A stretch of 64,000 bases of DNA from Maribacter sp. 1_MG-2023 (lineage in GTDB: Bacteria; Bacteroidota; Bacteroidia; Flavobacteriales; Flavobacteriaceae), in contig NZ_JAUOPN010000005.1 of the NCBI RefSeq assembly GCF_030547005.1, forward strand, positions 124,001 through 188,000. The letters run 5' to 3'. Under the pieces are notes generated by a model. The model did no database searches. It was not told the DNA's origin and worked only from the letters and a program-made list of their open reading frames with translations. A program made the translations under genes and the position numbers. Shown here piece by piece: positions 61,646 to 64,000 of this stretch. Each line of letters begins with the position of its first letter. Position 1 is the stretch's first letter.

Positions 61646-64000
61646 ATGAATAGTAATAAAACTCATAAAACAATATGTTCCTATTGCGGTGTCGGCTGCG
61701 GTATACTTGTAGATGTTGACGCAAAAGGAACTATTTCTGTAGATGGTAATCCCGATTATCCATCTAACAAAGGCATGCTGTGTTCTAAAGGACGAAATCT
61801 TAACTACGTAGCTCAAGATACTAGAGATCGAATTCTGTATCCAGAAATGAAGTGGAGTAGAAATCACCCCTTGCAACGTGTTTCTTGGGATGCTGCTTTT
61901 GAACGTGCCGCTGCGGTATTCAAAAGTATTATTGCCAAGCATGGTCCTGATAGTGTAGGTTTTTATGTATCTGGTCAGTGTTTAACAGAAGAGTATTACC
62001 TTATCAATAAGCTAACAAAAGGGTTTATTGGCACCAATAATATAGACACCAATTCTAGACTTTGCATGAGTTCTGCCGTGGTAGGTTATAAAAAAACCTT
62101 AGGTGAAGATTCTGTGCCTATTTCATATGAAGATATTGAGTTGGCTGATTGTTTTCTAATTGCTGGGGCTAACCCGGCATGGTGTCATCCTATTTTATAT
62201 AGAAGGTTAGAAAAACACAAAGAGGAGAATCCGCAGGTAAAAATAATTGTCGTAGATCCCCGTAAAACACAGACTTGTGCAGGAGCAGATTTACATTTAC
62301 AGATTTTACCGGGCACCGATGTAATTCTTTTCAATGCCATTGCACGTAGGTTAATCGATAAAAGAAAAATAGATTCCACCTTCATAAAAAAGCACACCGC
62401 GAATTATGAGGCAGTTAAAGAAATGGCGTTTACCTTAACCCTTAAAGAAGCCGCAAAAAAATGTGGTATTCCTGTAGGTGATATTCGTAAAGCTGCCGAA
62501 TATATCGGTAATGCAAAGAAGTTCATAAGCATGTGGACTATGGGCTTGAACCAAAGTGTTATTGGTGTAGCTAAAAACGTATCATTATTAAATCTATCAT
62601 TATTAACAGGACAAATAGGCAAACCAGGTGCTGGCCCGTTTTCATTAACAGGTCAGCCAAATGCCATGGGTGGTAGAGAAGTTGGTGGTATGGCAAGTTT
62701 ATTGGCGGCACATAAAAATTTAGGGAATGCGGCACATAGAAAAGAAGTGTCAGACTTTTGGGGAGGTGGTGAAATACAAGCAGAGCCAGGGTACACAGCA
62801 ACAGAAATGTTCGATGCCCTCGATGAAGGAAAGTTAAAAGCAGTTTGGATTGTCTGTACCAACCCTGCTGTAAGTATGCCTAATTCGAACAAAGTAGAAA
62901 GAGCTTTAAAAAAGGCAAAGTTCGTAGTAGTTCAAGATATTTCTCATAATTCTGAAACAACAAAATTTGCCGATCTATTATTACCTGCAGCAGGTTGGTT
63001 AGAGAAAGAAGGTACAATGACCAATTCAGAAAGACGAATTAGTCATTTGTCAAAAGTAATAGATGCACCAGGTGAAGCATTACCAGACGCAGAAATCATA
63101 TGGCGCTTTGCACAGGCAATGGGCTATAAAGGTTTCGATTATAAAAATAGTAGCGAGGTTTATGACGAACACTGTTTATTGACAAAAGGCACTGAAATAG
63201 ACATCTCAGGCTTGTCATATGAACGCTTAATCACTGAAGGAAGTTTTCAGTGGCCGGTACCACATAAAACACATAAAGGCACACCAAGATTATTTACAGA
63301 TCGTCAGTTCTTTACCAATGATAAGAAAGCACATTTTAATGCTCCGTCGACACTGTATAATAAGTCTGAAGAAACAGATAATAACTATCCGCTAATATTG
63401 AATTCAGGGCGCGTTCGTGATCAATGGCACACCCGAACCAAAACGGGTAAGGTAAAAAGATTATTGACCCATATACCGCAGCCTTATTTAGAAATGAATG
63501 CGGTAGACGCCTATTTGAGAAAAATTAAGGAAGGTGATATTGCAGTAGTAAAAAGTAGAAGAGGGCAAGTACAAGTAAAAGTGCAGCTCAATTATGACAT
63601 AAGAGAGTCTGTTGTTTTCTTGCCCATGCATTGGGGTAAAGTATTAAATAATGATTTTGGTAGGGCAAATAACTTAACAAACGATTTGGTTGATCCCGTA
63701 TCTAAAGAGCCAGATTTTAAGTACTGTGCCGTTGAGGTTACCAAGTTTGTAAAAGAAAAACAGAAGGTTGTTGTTATTGGGGCAGGTGCTGCGGCATACC
63801 GTTTTATACAATCGTACAGAGAGAAAAATAGTATAGACGAGTTACACGTATTTTCAAAAGAGAAAGATCCTTTTTATAATCGTGTATTGCTACCTGAGTA
63901 TGTAAGTGATGAGCTTTCTTGGGAAGCCTTAGAGAAGTTAAAAGATGGCGAGCTACAAAAGCTAGAGGTCTCTTTACATAAAGGTATTGGTATCGACAAT
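61646..64000 (+). CDS. Nitrate reductase fused to an FAD-dependent reductase domain (partial, runs off window)
   Basis: The frame is open from the ATG at 61646 to the window end (785 codons, no stop). Residues 1-700 are the assimilatory nitrate reductase catalytic unit: [4Fe-4S] ligands Cys11, Cys14, Cys18 and Cys46 (CSYCGVGC ... MLCSKGR), Mo-ligand candidate Cys140 in NSRLCMSSAVV, and bis-MGD features LTGQPNAMGGREVGGM and LPMHWGKV. At about 705 a new domain starts (KVVVIGAGAAAYRFIQSY), an FAD/NAD-type dinucleotide fold followed by FYNRVLLPEYVS, homologous to the N-terminus of NirB. So electrons may enter through this fused reductase domain. The C-terminus is outside the window. Not given a symbol because the fusion differs from NasA/NarB. 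Confidence 0.9.
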   Translation, partial: MNSNKTHKTICSYCGVGCGILVDVDAKGTISVDGNPDYPSNKGMLCSKGRNLNYVAQDTRDRILYPEMKWSRNHPLQRVSWDAAFERAAAVFKSIIAKHGPDSVGFYVSGQCLTEEYYLINKLTKGFIGTNNIDTNSRLCMSSAVVGYKKTLGEDSVPISYEDIELADCFLIAGANPAWCHPILYRRLEKHKEENPQVKIIVVDPRKTQTCAGADLHLQILPGTDVILFNAIARRLIDKRKIDSTFIKKHTANYEAVKEMAFTLTLKEAAKKCGIPVGDIRKAAEYIGNAKKFISMWTMGLNQSVIGVAKNVSLLNLSLLTGQIGKPGAGPFSLTGQPNAMGGREVGGMASLLAAHKNLGNAAHRKEVSDFWGGGEIQAEPGYTATEMFDALDEGKLKAVWIVCTNPAVSMPNSNKVERALKKAKFVVVQDISHNSETTKFADLLLPAAGWLEKEGTMTNSERRISHLSKVIDAPGEALPDAEIIWRFAQAMGYKGFDYKNSSEVYDEHCLLTKGTEIDISGLSYERLITEGSFQWPVPHKTHKGTPRLFTDRQFFTNDKKAHFNAPSTLYNKSEETDNNYPLILNSGRVRDQWHTRTKTGKVKRLLTHIPQPYLEMNAVDAYLRKIKEGDIAVVKSRRGQVQVKVQLNYDIRESVVFLPMHWGKVLNNDFGRANNLTNDLVDPVSKEPDFKYCAVEVTKFVKEKQKVVVIGAGAAAYRFIQSYREKNSIDELHVFSKEKDPFYNRVLLPEYVSDELSWEALEKLKDGELQKLEVSLHKGIGIDN

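Noticed and set aside
1-64000. CRISPR array, rRNA operon, prophage or insertion sequence
   Set aside because: No regularly spaced repeats, rRNA-like sequence, phage structural genes or transposase were seen in the window.

Overview
The window looks like a chromosomal segment of a marine-type Flavobacteriia member (Bacteroidota). It is AT-rich, Shine-Dalgarno sequences are weak, a TAnnTTTG promoter box is visible before the nitrate transporter gene, and gene families typical of the group are present: outer-membrane beta-barrel proteins with CarboxypepD-regulatory N-termini, S8/S10/S41/M1/M14 exported peptidases, a DUF1080 lipoprotein, LolE/FtsX-like permease and flavobacterial intergenic repeats. 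No phage, insertion sequence or CRISPR array was seen.

Layout. 1-12.4 kb: a cytosine-5 DNA methyltransferase at the edge, then mostly exported enzymes (NlpC/P60, S10, DUF1080, S41, M1 and S8 proteins) with rnpA and a metallo-beta-lactamase-fold hydrolase. 12.5-17.5 kb: a 1521-residue CHASE/multi-PAS histidine kinase with a single-domain response regulator. 17.8-22.9 kb: a SulP anion transporter plus a tandem-Usp protein that has no canonical start codon, divergent from a CPA-type cation/proton antiporter. 23-30.3 kb: lepA flanked by two outer-membrane beta-barrel paralogues and a decayed third N-terminus. 30.3-32.7 kb: a translationally coupled operon of an Lgt-like membrane protein, a radical SAM protein resembling archaeal tetraether synthase (Tes), and a 65-residue membrane protein; this is the most intriguing enzymatic unit here. 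32.8-36.4 kb: dusB, an FtsX-like permease, rbfA, methylmalonyl-CoA epimerase and a CAT-anticodon tRNA. 36.5-44.9 kb: an M14 peptidase and a stretch of small genes, two of which are interrupted by in-frame stop codons, then a TlpA-like thioredoxin and an APH-fold kinase.

44.9-64 kb is a full nitrate assimilation island. Leftward operon: nirB, nirD, DUF4202, a NarX-like kinase and a siroheme-synthase dehydrogenase. Rightward: cobA, a NarK/NRT2-type transporter, an FNR-like regulator, a nitrate ABC transporter (binding protein, permease, two ATPases), an outer-membrane porin, a NarL-type regulator, a small lipoprotein, and a nitrate reductase fused to an FAD domain that runs off the window. Together they would import nitrate across both membranes, reduce it to nitrite and then ammonium, and make the siroheme that NirB needs. 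A palindrome TACGTA-N4-TACGTA, with FNR-like dimer spacing, recurs upstream of almost every transcription unit of this island and is not obvious elsewhere; the FNR-like protein encoded in the middle is the natural candidate to bind it.
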